Part shown: piece by piece, positions 1 to 10,624 of the stretch
Layout: each line of letters begins with the position of its first letter
Position numbering within the stretch: the stretch's first letter is position 1
Assembly: GCA_944548615.1 (NCBI GenBank)
Contig: OX155961.1
Span: 22,090,773-22,154,772, forward strand
Reading direction: 5' to 3'
DNA from: Micropterix aruncella
Taxonomy: Eukaryota; Arthropoda; Insecta; Lepidoptera; Micropterigidae
Length of the DNA stretch: 64,000 bases
Translations under genes and position numbers: made by a program
The notes under the pieces: generated by a model
The model's database searches: none
Told to the model about the DNA's origin: nothing
Seen by the model: the letters and a program-made list of their open reading frames with translations, nothing else

Positions 1-410
1 AGACAATTTACTTACTGATTATGTAACATGATTTAGGAATTATTGCTTTTATTTTTATATTTTTACTCTGATTATTATTTGATGCTTTCCAAATTGGACT
101 CCTTGATTATTATTATTATTATTGTTTTTTTTTATTTGAAGATTCATACTTTTTTTTTATTTTTGGATTTGGTATTTCTATTTTTGATATTTATAAAGAT
201 CTTTTTAATATTTAGACAATGTAATGGTTGATTTTGTATAGTTTATTGACTTTCAGATGTCTAACGTGATTTAATTTTATTTTTTCCAGATATATGATAT
301 GTTTAAAATATGAATATTATAAAAAAATAGATTTATTAATTGTAAGTTCTATACCCTTACCGGGTTTTTTGGAATAAATAAACTTTGAACTTTGAACTTT
401 GAACTAGGGC
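1..410 (+). repeat. LINE 3' UTR and tail
   Basis: AT-rich sequence without a credible coding frame, ending near 375-405 in AATAAATAAACTTTGAAC followed by repeats of a 7-base CTTTGAA unit. A polyadenylation-like AATAAA followed by a short tandem tail is typical of the 3' end of a non-LTR retrotransposon. The coding part would lie left of the window. The clade is not determined. Confidence 0.5.
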
Positions 411-625
411 GGAATTAAATATTTAAATTTGCGGGGTCGCGGCGTCGTTTGCGTTTGGATTTTTAAATAAGCGGCGACGCACGTTCTAAATTTAAATATT
501 CATTGCGTTGTGTCGCCCGTTCAAAATTCGAATGTTTAACGGCGACGCGCGTTTGCAATTCTATTTTTATTTGAATGAGATGACGTCCTTGGCTAATTGC
601 CGGAAAAGTCTTAGGGTTGATTTTC
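411..625 (-). repeat. Repeat family X, copy X1 (5' part)
   Basis: Reverse-oriented copy of the segment that opens copy X6 at 55.4 kb. Shared landmarks are the CpG-rich words GGCGACGCGCG and GCGACACAACGCAA and the block around 570-615 with GACGTC, GGCTAATTGCCGG and AAAGTCTT. It lies directly after the LINE tail. The family is unclassified and non-coding as far as can be seen. Confidence 0.55.
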
Positions 626-664
626 TTGTTTATTTCGGAAATCATTCGCGTGGTTTCGAACCGC

Positions 665-875
665 AGTTGCAAGGAGTTTGTTTATATTATGTACCTATAT
701 ATCTTCTTACATTGTGTTGTGGCTATTTTGTTTTTTGTTTAATGTGTTAGCACCTAAATACTTTTAACTTCCACGAAGGTTGGCTGTAAGAGATTATAAT
801 TTAAGCAATAAGTACGCCTTGTGTTTTAAATAGTGCAATAAAGAATTTCTATCCATATATCTATCCAGCTATGAC
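665..875 (+). repeat. LINE 3' end (RTE-like tail)
   Basis: Contains GGTTGGCTGTAAGAGATTAT, then GCAATAAGTACGCC and an AATAAAG near 838. This 'GGTTG..TGTAAGAGAT' block also forms the 3' part of the SINE at 17.5 kb. I associate it with 3' ends of insect RTE-type LINEs, from memory only. Confidence 0.45.
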
Positions 876-2224
876 CGTTTTTTATATTTGGCAAAAATAA
901 GGCTTCAATTTGCCATCTTAAGATAACGAAATTAGAAAACTATATTCCCTTCCTTCTCTCATATATGAGGAAGAAATGACGGAATCAAAAATAGCATGAA
1001 ATAATTGTGTCTTAAACTAATTAATTATGAATGAAAATGGTAATGAATTATATATGAGTATCGTCCTTGCGAAATACCAATTTTCGTGGTTTTATTTTAT
1101 CTTTATCCATTAGCGTCCAATCGAGTTTTGCGTGTCGGAAGTAAATGATGTTTCTCATGATTATATTGGTCGACAAAGTAACCGTTTTGCAAATATCTCT
1201 AATGTAAATCAGCGCTCGAGTTTTAGACGCGACAGCAGTGTGTTCATGCCATTAATTATATTTATGTAGTGTGTTAAACAATATTGCGAAAAATACTTAT
1301 ATGAAAAAATGCCAGTACGGACACGAAAGGTATGTACATTTTTATAAAATCATAAATCTAGTACAAGTTGGCAAATTTTTAATTATCGCTCACTTCATAA
1401 AATTTTACGTTATATTTCACTCTAAAATTACTCAAAATTCATGCTGCGATGTTATAAAGCTACCTATGTAGAGATAGCAGGGGGGGTGCTTTTTGAATCG
1501 AAAGAGAAAATATCGTATACTAAATGTATATATTTTCGTCTGTCGTTTCAATATCAAACGATAAACGAAAATATATGCTCGTACATGGAACGCAAAAGTG
1601 ATAGAGATGGAATTCGAAAAGATATATATGGAACACAAAAGTGATAGAGATATGACGTCATCTCTTTTATGATATTTCTTATAGTAATTTTGATATTCTT
1701 CTATCAATATAATATATAGTTTTTTGTTTGACTACTCGAATACTTTTTTTAACATTATCAATTATTTAAATATCAATGAAATATTATTTTAAAGTAAATA
1801 TATTTACTCAAATAAAGACTTACCTCTCGCTAATTATATTAAATGGTGAATTAGAGAATAAAATATCGTTTTATATTTATTTAATAAAATTATTAATGTG
1901 GACACCAAAATGTATTGCAGTTTAAAAGCTTAGAAATATTGAAAAATGCCAATTGTACTGAAATTGCGTAGTCCTAATGTGGTGGCTGTTGCAATTACAT
2001 TTTTTTTGTGCGGTAATGCAAAGCGGCTTTGGTGGAAATTTGATATTTGCTTGATAGATTTGATGTTGGCAGCAGCGAGAATATTGTCATCTATATAATT
2101 TATTTCTTTCCAATTATAACTTATATATTTTAAATACCGGATTTCACATTTTTTGACGTATTTACGCATACGAGCTCGAAAATCGATACATTTGTTTTCT
2201 CCATGCTTGTCAATATTTTTTTTG
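876..2224. other. Stretch without recognisable gene
   Basis: No supported coding region. It contains an imperfect hairpin at about 1528-1574 (TATATTTTCGT and its complement enclosing TCGTTT/AAACGA) and a direct repeat of a GGAACNCAAAAGTGATAGAG block at about 1586 and 1630. Short open frames here show no recognisable domain. Confidence 0.5.
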
Positions 2225-2404
2225 CTTGTATTTACTTTAACCCTGGAATGCTATCATGATTTTACTAAGCCTCACCCCAACGGCGAAATATAGCAACCAA
2301 AAGACACAACCGCACAAACGCTGACACTAACTAACATTAAAGCTAGCGGGCGGCAGCGGTGCAGCGCGCTATACCGGAGAACACTGATTAAAAAACAAGA
2401 GTGG

Positions 2405-3008
2405 GGTGCACCTGCAGGTGCACCACAGGTAGCATTCCAGGGTAGCATTACACCTAGCACCACAGGTAGCACCACAGGTAGCATTCCAGGGTAGCATTAC
2501 ACCGGGTAGCATTACACAGGGTAGCATTACACAGGGTAGCACCACAGGTAGCACCACAGGTAGCATTCCAGGGTAGCATTACACCTAGCACCACAGGTAG
2601 CACCACAGGTAGCATTCCAGGGTAGCATTACACCGGGTAGCATTACACAGGGTAGCATTACACAGGGTAGCACCACAGGTAGCACCACAGGTAGCATTCC
2701 AGGGTAGCATTACACCGGGTAGCATTACACAGGGTACCATTACACAGGGTAGCACCACAGGTAGCACCACAGATAGCATTCCAGGGTAGCATTACACCGG
2801 GTTGCATTACACAGGGTAGCACCACAGGTAGCACCACAGGTAGCATTCCAGGGTAGCATTTCACCGGGTAGCATTACACAGGGTAGCACCACAGGTAGCA
2901 TTCCAGGGTAGCATTACACCGGGTAGCATTACACAGGGTAGCACCACAGGTAGCATTCCAGGGTAGCATTACACCGGGTAGCATTACACCGGGTAGCATT
3001 ATACAGGG
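2405..3008. repeat. Nested GTAGCA minisatellite
   Basis: About 600 bp of tandem sequence built from 11-17 base sub-units (GTAGCATTACACAGG, GTAGCACCACAG, GTAGCATTCCAGG) arranged in a longer higher-order unit that recurs with gains and losses of sub-units. It begins with a perfect 20-base palindrome at 2405-2424 centred on CTGCAG. Open frames on the minus strand (repeats of MLPVVLP and CNAT) are by-products of the repeat and not genes. Confidence 0.9.
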
Positions 3009-3385
3009 TTTTAATTAGATATAAAAAAATAATAATTTATTCTTAGATGGAATCTTAGACTGCTTTTTTTATTTAATGACGTTGTATTCGTCGAGATACC
3101 TAGAAAAACGTGATTTATAACAACATCTTCATTGTAGGTACGTCTCATAAAAGTGGAAGTTGGCGGTCAAGAATCTGTAACTATAATACTAATAATAATA
3201 ACATTATATTTTCTTTGCAGCCATTGAGTCAAACAGAAATTACAAAAAAAAAAATACATGAAAAGGAACCTCATTAGTTGATATGAAAACAGAGGCTACG
3301 TTATCTCACAAAAAAACACATTTTAAGAACACTGATTCTATTTTAAAAATAATAAATTAAAACCTTGATTGTATTTTACAACTGA

Positions 3386-3694
3386 TTGCATTTTAAAAAT
3401 AAAAGACCCATCCTGTCATTGATTTCTTCCCTCTGGGTAATTAAAACTGGAGTTCCACAGGGATCCATACTAGGTCCTATTCTGTTTCCGGTTTTTTCCT
3501 CAGATATTAAATCTAACGTTCTGCACGGCCATTACCATTTATATGCGGATGTCACCCAACTTTTACGTCATATTGAATTTTGTGATCCTGGTTCGGCATT
3601 CAGTAATATCAATTTAGATTTAGAGAGGCTCTCTACTTGGTCGAATCAGCAGGTGCTAAAGAGCAGCGGTTCCCAATTACTTTTTCCTACGTAG
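3386..3694 (+). pseudogene. LINE reverse transcriptase fragment
   Basis: About 100 codons of a non-LTR retrotransposon reverse transcriptase. The palm motif GVPQGSILGPILF is intact, but the catalytic YADD box reads YADV, so the second aspartate is lost. Spacing from the GVPQGS box to this box fits Jockey/CR1-type enzymes. No endonuclease or C-terminal domain is attached, and the right end runs into a hAT-like repeat. It is a dead fragment of a much longer ORF2 (typically 900 or more residues). Confidence 0.8.
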
Positions 3695-4106
3695 GTACCA
3701 CTTCAAGAAAGACCTCAAACTCGCGTACCCCTTATTGCAGGAATGATAAATAAAAATGAAATCAGTTTTTTTTAAACATTTATTACCATCAACATACCGT
3801 TCTAATAACTGTAAGAATCAGATTAATGTGACACATGCTGAAAAATCTGGTTTGAAAAATCTGGTTGCTTTTTGGTCAGCTTCAGTCTCATATCATCTCG
3901 TTTTCGAATTGAAGAATGTTTAGTTTGTCATTACCGGAAATCCACTCTCGCAAAGGTACGTTGTGCAATTTATATTTCAGCAATTGTTTTGCATAACTGT
4001 TTTTTACTGATTCAGTTATTTTAGTCAAAAGATTGCCACGCGTACCCCTTGATGCAACTTCGCGTACCCCTGGCAGTACGCGTACCACTAATTGGGAAAC
4101 ATTGCT
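3664..4106. mobile_element. hAT-like non-autonomous element
   Basis: Left end AGCGGTTCCCAATTA and right end TAATTGGGAAACATTGCT form an imperfect terminal inverted repeat of about 16 bases. The CAGCGGTTCCC start is typical of hAT transposons. GCGTACCCC words recur inside both ends. I could not define a clean 8-bp target duplication, so the outer limits may be off by several bases. No transposase frame is recognisable. Confidence 0.5.
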
Positions 4107-4227
4107 AAGTATAGAGTAATCCGACTAAATGTTCTTTTTTTTTTAAATTCTTTGGGAAACCTCGTGCAGCGCGTTTCTTTTGTCGGCCAAGACCGGGGTT
4201 GGGCCAAGCGCCAACCGATGGCGTCAA

Positions 4228-4655
4228 TATTTGAATAAATTGTATGGCGGAATTTGAATATTAATACTTTAGTTTGTTTATGAGATACTCTAACCAAAAT
4301 TTCACAATGTGATTTCGGCCCAACAATGCATCTCTGTACCAAATTTTAAGTATAAGTGCAATATTTAGGGATTGAATTATGACTAGTGCGCCCTCTGGTT
4401 AACCGATTTCTACAACAACCTTTTCAACTCTTGCCTAACTCTTCAGCTAAATCGGATTCAGCGTTTGGCGCTATTGTGTAGGAATACGTATACGTACAGA
4501 CGGACAGATAGACAGACAGACTGAAATCTGGAAATGGTCTTAATCGTCCCAGGGGGCTCAAAATAGGCATTTCCGTTTTCATCTAAAACAAAAATACTAG
4601 TTGGCAATACTTTCCCTCCTTGTTGGTTGGTGGGCCTGAAAAGTAAAATGATGCT
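4228..4655 (+). repeat. Repeat family X, copy X2 (3' part)
   Basis: Shares with X3, X6 and X8 the sequence order CCAAAATTTCACA, TGATTTCGGCCCAACAA, GCGCCCTCTGG, a stretch of short GACAGA repeats, and CTGGAAATGGTCTTAAT, closing with TTGGTNGGCCNG. It is non-coding in all frames. Confidence 0.65.
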
Positions 4656-5164
4656 AGGCATATTATTATTAACATGTATATGACAAAGTCTCTGAACTAG
4701 GCCTGAGCCTGTTCCAAGACAGACGATTAATGTCTGATGTCTGGTTATTAAATCTGCACTGTAAAGATAATCGATAGGTTAGTAATTATCATTAAATAAA
4801 GAATTCAAATTTAAACATTTAAATCAAAATATTAAAAAATCTAAATCAAATGCATTATGCTAAGTAAATTAACCAAAATGCCAAATAGGATTAGGTTCAC
4901 AGATTAAACAGACGAATTACTGATGATGTTGAATGATGATGAATACACAGATGGGGTGGATATCAATTGCCTTAAATCAGATCCAGTTGTCAAAATGTAA
5001 CTTTTCCAGGAGACGGATTAAACATTAAAAGTGCAATATTTTGTAAAAAGAGGTTGCGAAGGATTTGTTTCGGTCCTTATAAATCCTGACGTTCCATGAA
5101 TTTATGCGATGTAACGGGTGGAAATTCAATACAAAAACGTGGATTCTTTCAAAACAAGTCAGAG
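4656..5164. other. Stretch without recognisable gene
   Basis: AT-rich sequence with no convincing coding or structural signal. Both flanks are transposon fragments, so this may be older element sequence decayed beyond recognition. Confidence 0.4.
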
Positions 5165-5318
5165 CAACAAACAACCAAACAGTCTTACCCGACAAGACGT
5201 TGCAATAACAAAATCAGAGCAGCCGGTTTATCTGATTGGGCCAACTATCTTCAACAAACTCAATCATAATAATTCGCAATATTTAAATCAAAATTGAGAA
5301 AATACCTAAAGAGGTACC
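5165..5318 (+). pseudogene. LINE ORF2 C-terminal tail fragment
   Basis: One frame reads FAIFKSKLRKYLKR at about 5273-5314, preceded by stops. This matches the 'FKxxLKxYL' segment that closes the C-terminal region of many LINE reverse transcriptases. Upstream codons are interrupted by stops. Next to it lies a palm-domain piece of a reverse transcriptase, in an order opposite to that of an intact ORF2, so two different LINE remnants abut here. Confidence 0.5.
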
Positions 5319-5321
5319 TAA

Positions 5322-5560
5322 AGAAAATGTATTTGACGCTCGACAGACATCACAAGATGCTATTGGTATTTTCTTTGATTTCTCGAAAATAATTTCATTG
5401 TTTTAATCATGAAACTCTTTTAATAAAACTAAAATATTACGGAATAAGAGATAAGGATTTGGATTTAATTATATTAAAATACAGCATACAAAAGATTGAT
5501 ATAAAGGGAGTAGGGTGCTCGTTATTCTTCAACAGTTCTTTCCAGGAGAGAAACTCATAG
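5322..5560 (+). pseudogene. LINE reverse transcriptase palm fragment
   Basis: Reading DAIGIFFDFSK and then, after an in-frame stop and a frameshift, NHETLLIKLKYYGIR. This corresponds to motif A of a non-LTR reverse transcriptase (family form: FDLSKAFD followed by a HxxLLxKLxxYGI segment). The first motif A aspartate is kept, but the frame is broken right after it. The remnant is not functional. Confidence 0.7.
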
Positions 5561-5599
5561 AATCCGTCAAAAAAAAAAGTACTAGTATAGTTTATTGAT

Positions 5600-6060
5600 G
5601 TTTAGCATGTGTACGAAATGTATCTACGTTGAAATATATTTTTTTTTCATTTTTATTTGACTTTGAATAAAAAATATTTTTTTCATAAAACAATAATACA
5701 TAAAGAACAATATTAAATAGTTAATTATCACATATAATACAAACAAAATAGTCGTCAAAAATATAAATAAATGATTTGGCAAATTGATTAACACAAAATA
5801 ATAATTCAAAAAATTGTCGTTCAAAATATAACTATAAATAAATTGTTGCTTTTTTCTTCCGCCAACCATCTTGTTAGGGATTTTTTTTTAATTTGATCAT
5901 ATTCTCGATATATCTTATTGCTTCAGGAATATTGTTGTACATTCTAAGAGCAAGGTATGTTAATGGCGCTGGCCAAATGATGTGTACGTTCTTGGCACCA
6001 TCATGTCTCCAGTTTGTGTAGCTATAGTATCTAAGCCTATAAGCCTACTGTTGATGATTA
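5600..6060 (-). pseudogene. LINE C-terminus and 3' UTR, minus strand
   Basis: Reading leftwards from about 6050, one frame gives a segment ending LALRMYNNIPEAIRYIENMI and stopping near 5870. The 'YNxIPxxIR' pattern is the equivalent of the YNKLP/WNxLP motif near the C-terminus of many LINE ORF2 proteins. AT-rich 3' UTR follows to about 5600. A short open frame at 5624-5869 lies within that UTR and has only low-complexity hydrophobic codons. Confidence 0.55.
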
Positions 6061-6294
6061 GGGACATTTTATATTTAGCATGTAACATTAACTCATTTTA
6101 CTCAGTATGTGTATTTCTAAAAATAATAGGGTATAATATTTACTTACCAATTTTAGATGTAAATATTTTAAGACGTCGGTTGTGTCACCTCAAGACATTC
6201 CCGGCAAGTAGACAAGCCCATCTGCCACCTCCCCCCGCTCCCGTGCCATCCCCACCTCCCCCGAGCGCCAATTCGTAGTATATTCTGTGGTTTT

Positions 6295-6768
6295 AAAATT
6301 GTATTTATCCAAAAAATATGTAGTATTTTCTTAAATATAGCGGACTTTAAATATTATTTGCGTCGCTTGTATAAGAAAAATTAATACCAAAATTTCACAA
6401 CGTGGTCGGTCCAACAAGGCATCTGTGTACCGGATTTCAAGTCTCTAACTGCAATATTTAGAGATTGAAGTATGACTAGCGCGCACTCTGCTGGACCGAT
6501 TTCGACGACAATCCTTTTAAGTCTTACCATGACCATATCATGCCTGCATGCTAAATTTCAGCTCAATCGGATAAAAAATTTGGGCGCTACCGTGGAGGAA
6601 TGCACACACACTTTCACACACCGACACAGCAGACTTCAGTCTGGAAATTGTCCAAATCGTCTTGTGGGGGGGGGGGGGGTTAAAATGTATATATCAGACT
6701 TAAACATTTTGCGCGTTCACCATACTTTACCTCCTTCTTGGTTGGTAGGCCAGTAGAATAGGTAAAGT
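6295..6768 (+). repeat. Repeat family X, copy X3
   Basis: Nearly the full 3' two-thirds of family X: GCGTCGCTTGTAT, CCAAAATTTCACAACG, GGACCGATTTCGACGACAAT, CATGCTAAATTTCAGCTCAA, a CA-rich tract, GACTTCAGTCTGGAAATTG, a run of 13 G at about 6666, and TTGGTTGGTAGGCC. A C-rich block at 6220-6270 (CCACCTCCCCC) precedes it. No coding capacity is evident. Confidence 0.7.
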
Positions 6769-6774
6769 AGAATT

Positions 6775-7062
6775 TCTCAGTATTGATGGGGTCTCTTTAT
6801 GTACGTGGCTGTAGATGAGATATGTTTAAGGCTGCTATTAATTTGTATCCTAAATACAAATTATACTGTTACACACTACTTACTGTTTTGCAACATACAT
6901 ATAATGTGTATTAAAATAAAAAAAACTAAAACAGCTGGGACCTGGTTTGGAAGCGTCGCTAAAAATCATATGCTTACATAGCAGCTGTTATGTTAGTCCG
7001 GCTTTGTTAAATTATAATTAGCTGTTGGTTTTCCTGAAAATAAATAAATAAATAAATAAATA
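6775..7062 (+). repeat. LINE 3' UTR with (AAAT)n tail
   Basis: Ends in AGCTGTTGGTTTTCCTGAAA followed by seven AAAT units at 7037-7062. The pattern of non-coding sequence, a GTTGGTTTTCCTGA block and a short tetranucleotide tail is that of a LINE 3' end. The coding part is missing (5' truncation). Confidence 0.5.
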
Positions 7063-7734
7063 GCATTCGCCTATGTTTCGCCGCGCCGACCTAGCCAAAC
7101 GTGTTTGCACAGTCATCGGCCTATCGATTCGATCAAACAGCAATAACTCATTCAAATTAGCCGTTTCTGAAAGTCCGATTTCATTAACTGATTAGGATTA
7201 CGACACTGACCAAATAATGTGATGAGGATGTTTATTTTGTTTATAAAATTAGGTAACGTAGTTTGCGGTGAATGGAATTAACTTCAACATTAAAATGAAT
7301 TAAAACCCTATAGCAGCGTGTTTCAAATGGTGGGCTGTGATCCAGCACCGGGCCACAAAAATATTTTTTTAAATTAGTTAATATTTTTTTGTCTTTCTTA
7401 TAACTTTCTCTTTATTTTAGTTGTAATTTTATTATATTTGTCGCACTCTATTTAACGGAATGTTATGTTCCATTTTATGGCGATTTTACAATGGAATCGC
7501 GATTATTGTTTGTTTTTGAGTACCTAATTTTAAGGCAATTTGGTTTTATGAGCATTTTACTAAAACTTTTAAATAATTTATGTAACAGAGCATTTCAGTA
7601 GTTGCCTGGCAAACATAGATGCCTTGCTAATTTCTGGCCCTCGTAAGGCTTGGATCTATTACAATTATCTAACTTCGCATTTGTCATCGCCCTTTCTTAT
7701 TTACGACTTCACCAAAACCCAACTGTCTCGTCTG
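7063..7734. other. Stretch without recognisable gene
   Basis: No supported gene. Near 7713 a 21-base word starting CCAAAACCCAACTG recurs in inverted orientation at about 7855-7876, flanking the short Y fragment described next. Confidence 0.4.
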
Positions 7735-8101
7735 GAGGTCCAAAGTCTTCTACGTTCACTGCAGGGCGACAGAACGAGAAAATCGTTAAAACGTCCTGTG
7801 GTGACGGGCTCGCCCGTTGTAGTTGACACCGCAAGTTGTTGTCTCGTCTGGAGGACGAGACAGTTGGGTTTTGGGGGGAGGGAGCTAATGGGCCCATGAT
7901 GAGGTGGCCACGATGACCCATGTGTTCAGGGTCGGTCACACTCACGGGTCAACACCCATCCGATGGCCTCCACGCATGGGGTGCGAACCTGGGTAGGACA
8001 CTGGGTCAACCAGTCTCCCCTGGGAATCAAACCTCTGGCGCTCCTGGACGGTCTACGCACCGAGCGGCGCAAGCCAATCGACTGTGCTCTCCGACTAACA
8101 G
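7735..8101 (+). repeat. Repeat family Y, copy Y1 left part
   Basis: A partial Y end (7735-7835, with GTGACGGGCTCGCCCGTTGT) is followed by a new Y start at about 7881 (GGGAGCTAATGGGCCC). This start is nearly identical to Y5 at 45789 up to GACTAACAG, where the R1-clade element is inserted. Y continues beyond the insertion at 10625. The repeat is GC-rich and differs sharply in composition from its AT-rich surroundings. Confidence 0.85.
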
Positions 8102-10624
8102 TTAAGAGTTTCAAGGCGATAGGTGAGGGCAGCAAACCCCGCCCACCGCCCGGGCAGTTATAACGACGAGGGTCGTCTTGTCTGCCCGGGATGTCGTGCT
8201 ACGACAACCCTGCGCGTACCAGAAGGGTAGAACGCGCAGGGGGTGAAATAGGGTAAACCACCCCCCCCCGTACCGCCCCGAGAACCCATTTATTTAAAAT
8301 AATAAAAGATATTTACAAAGTAAAAATTTACAAAAATAATACTAAATTTACCATATTCACAATAGAAAAGAAAAAAAAAACAACAAATATCACAAATTTA
8401 GGGCCGGTGAGCGGGGTAGAGGACGCATCAGAAACGATGATGGTGGAGGCGCACGGTCCGTGGGCAGGTCTCGGAGCAGCCACGGGGGGGAGGAATCCCT
8501 GGATCCTGCAAAGAACGAAACGCCCCTCGGGGCGGTAAAGAGACGGACACAAAGACGGGCACTTCGGGCTGGAAGTATCCGCCGAATCACGCCACCAAGG
8601 AAGAGGGTACCCCCTGGGGGGTATCCCGAGGCCTCATGCTTTCCCAAGAAGCCACCCAGTGCTCCACAAACTCGCCAAACGACTGGAAGCAGCTCCTACA
8701 GCTGACCAGATCCGGGTACCAAATCGGAGAGCGCCCAACGCACGCGGCCACTGCATCCATCAACTTCTCCCGTGCAGCCGCTAGAATTGGGCAAGACCAA
8801 ATTACGTGTTCCGCAGTTTGGCGACCATACCCACAGGCGCACCGGGGGTCATCGGCAAGTCCAAAGTCAAATAGTTTGGCTCTGAACTCTCCGTGGCCCC
8901 CAACCAGCTGCGTGGTATGGTGGTCGAACCGCAGAAACGAATTTGCCATCCGCACTGCGACGGACGGGAAAAAGCAATGGGTGAGGCGGCCAGTACCCCC
9001 GGCGTCCCATCTAGCCTGCCAGACACGCAAGGACTCCACCCGAATCAGGCGGGCAAACTCCCCAGCTCGGTGCGCCTCCGGGTCGATCGACAGGCCATGA
9101 AGGACTACCGGCTCGCCCCGGCGGTACCGCGACAACGCTGCACGCTCCAGAATCTCCAGGTCAATCGGCAGAACGCCAGCGATGACGGGTAACGCAAGAG
9201 TGGACGTCGTTCTGTACGCCCCGGTCAGGGCCACGAGAGGGATGCGCTGTCCGCGCAGCAGCGCGACACGCGTCGCCTCAGGAACAGCAGACTCTGTCCA
9301 AGCGCGTGCGGCATAAGTCGCACGCGGGACGAAGACGCCCTTATAGATAGTCATGACCGCCGGGAAACGAATTCCCCAGTCGGCCCGACTCACTCCGCGG
9401 AGCGCAAAGAATAGATCCCGGGATTTTTCGGCTGTAATCTTTGCGTGCGAAAGAAAGGAAAGGGAAGCCGTAAGCGTCACCCCCAGGTATCGAACGGTGG
9501 CCGGGAAGGATACCGGGCGACCGTTCATCCTGATGACAGGGTTCCGCTTAAGATGTCCCTTCAGGAGAAGCGCCTGATTTTTCGTCGGAGAGAAGGTGAG
9601 TCTGTTTCGCTGTCCCCATCCGAGGATCAGGTCCAGCGAGTCAGCCACCCTTCTCTCGACCTCTGCGCGACTCCTGCCGCCCACCAGGAGAAGAGCGTCG
9701 TCTGCATAAGCGCTGACGGTGCACCCCTCCGGGTAAGGTAGACCGAGGAAATCATCAAAGAGAATGTTCCAAAGGCTGGGACCCAACACTGACCCCTGTG
9801 GACAGCCCATGGTCGGGGTTTTGGTGACGCTGGTCGGGCCGTACCTCAGAGTGACAGATCTGTCTGAAAAGTAGCTCCTCACTACTTTCAACAAATTGTT
9901 CGGGCACAGGCGGGCGCGAAGCTTGCATATAAGCATCGGCCACCACGCGTTGTCGAATGCACCGGAGATATCCAAAAATACGCCTACCACGTAGCGGCCG
10001 TCGTAGTTGCGGACCCAGTTCTTCGCAAACAGGATGGCGTCCTCCGTGCTTTTCCCTCGGGTAAATCCAAACTGACGCTCGTTCTGGGGAGACAGAGTCC
10101 TCTCCAGCCGTTCGCGCACAAGCACTTCTAGCACCTTACCCATTATGGGAAGGAGCGTGATGGGCCTGTACGCTTTCGGATCCGAGCGCGGCTTGTCGTT
10201 ACCTTTGGGAATCACCCGCAGGAGGCCAGCCTTCCAGCATAATGGGAAATGACCGTCCCTAATGCATTTCTGCATCAGGACAGTCACCTCCCATCTTGCG
10301 AATTCCCACACCCGCTTCACTATATCAGACGTAAAGTTGTCTATCCCCCGTGCCTTTCTACGCGATAGCGACCCGATGATGGTGCCGACCTCGTCCGCTG
10401 TTACCTCTGACAGATCAGGTACGCGCGAGTCTACGGCAATAAGCCGCCGCAGCTGCGCGTGGTGGGGATCGTCATTGTCATTCCGATCCGATGGACACAA
10501 AGAACCGAGGAGAACTGAAAGAGTGCCTTCGGTGTCAAGCGGGGCGGAAGTACCCTCGACAATGCTAGAGAGGTAGTTCCCACCCCGCTTGGCACCTTTG
10601 TCGATGACGTTCTTCATGGACGCC
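8102..10624 (-). mobile_element. 5'-truncated R1-clade LINE
   Basis: A 2.5 kb non-LTR retrotransposon on the minus strand, inserted in a Y repeat. It contains the reverse transcriptase and C-terminal zinc knuckle of ORF2 and about 485 bp of 3' UTR. ORF1 and the apurinic-type endonuclease are absent. Both junctions are sharp: CCGACTAACAG lies immediately left (8091-8101) and right (10625-10635), and paralogous Y copies at 17.1, 46.0 and 52.3 kb show the unoccupied site with a single copy of this word. 5' truncation plus a target duplication is the hallmark of target-primed reverse transcription. No poly(A) tail is present at its 3' end (position 8102). Confidence 0.9.
8587..10617 (-). CDS. R1-clade ORF2: reverse transcriptase, CCHC knuckle
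   Basis: Uninterrupted 676-residue frame. Reverse transcriptase motifs in order: YRPITLLP (150-157), QFGFTRGKSTEDAI (182-195), motif A FLDISGAFD (214-222, D216), motif B GCPQGSVLGP (271-280), motif C YADD (304-307), and a VRYLGVTL thumb entry (375-382). A C-x-C-x8-H-x4-C zinc knuckle (C593, C595, H604, C609) lies near the C-terminus, as in R1, TRAS and SART elements. The three catalytic aspartates are all present. Full-length R1-clade ORF2 proteins run to about 1000 or more residues with an N-terminal endonuclease, which is missing here. The first Met lies only 7 bases inside the element and is an accident of truncation. Promoterless and lacking endonuclease, it is not expected to be mobile, though its open frame suggests a young insertion. 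Confidence 0.92.
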   Translation of the reverse strand: MKNVIDKGAKRGGNYLSSIVEGTSAPLDTEGTLSVLLGSLCPSDRNDNDDPHHAQLRRLIAVDSRVPDLSEVTADEVGTIIGSLSRRKARGIDNFTSDIVKRVWEFARWEVTVLMQKCIRDGHFPLCWKAGLLRVIPKGNDKPRSDPKAYRPITLLPIMGKVLEVLVRERLERTLSPQNERQFGFTRGKSTEDAILFAKNWVRNYDGRYVVGVFLDISGAFDNAWWPMLICKLRARLCPNNLLKVVRSYFSDRSVTLRYGPTSVTKTPTMGCPQGSVLGPSLWNILFDDFLGLPYPEGCTVSAYADDALLLVGGRSRAEVERRVADSLDLILGWGQRNRLTFSPTKNQALLLKGHLKRNPVIRMNGRPVSFPATVRYLGVTLTASLSFLSHAKITAEKSRDLFFALRGVSRADWGIRFPAVMTIYKGVFVPRATYAARAWTESAVPEATRVALLRGQRIPLVALTGAYRTTSTLALPVIAGVLPIDLEILERAALSRYRRGEPVVLHGLSIDPEAHRAGEFARLIRVESLRVWQARWDAGGTGRLTHCFFPSVAVRMANSFLRFDHHTTQLVGGHGEFRAKLFDFGLADDPRCACGYGRQTAEHVIWSCPILAAAREKLMDAVAACVGRSPIWYPDLVSCRSCFQSFGEFVEHWVASWESMRPRDTPQGVPSSLVA

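Noticed and set aside
2272..2864. Overlapping minus-strand open frames with MLPVVLP and CNAT repeats
   Set aside because: They are read-throughs of the GTAGCA minisatellite.
2405..3008. CRISPR-like array
   Set aside because: There are no spacers of regular length; the whole array is repetitive, and the genome is eukaryotic.
7318..7370. hAT end (CAGCGTGTTTCAAATGG)
   Set aside because: Only one end is visible and no matching inverted terminus was found nearby.
8636..9741. Plus-strand open frames of 74-154 codons inside the R1-clade element
   Set aside because: They are antisense shadows of the intact 676-codon reverse transcriptase frame.
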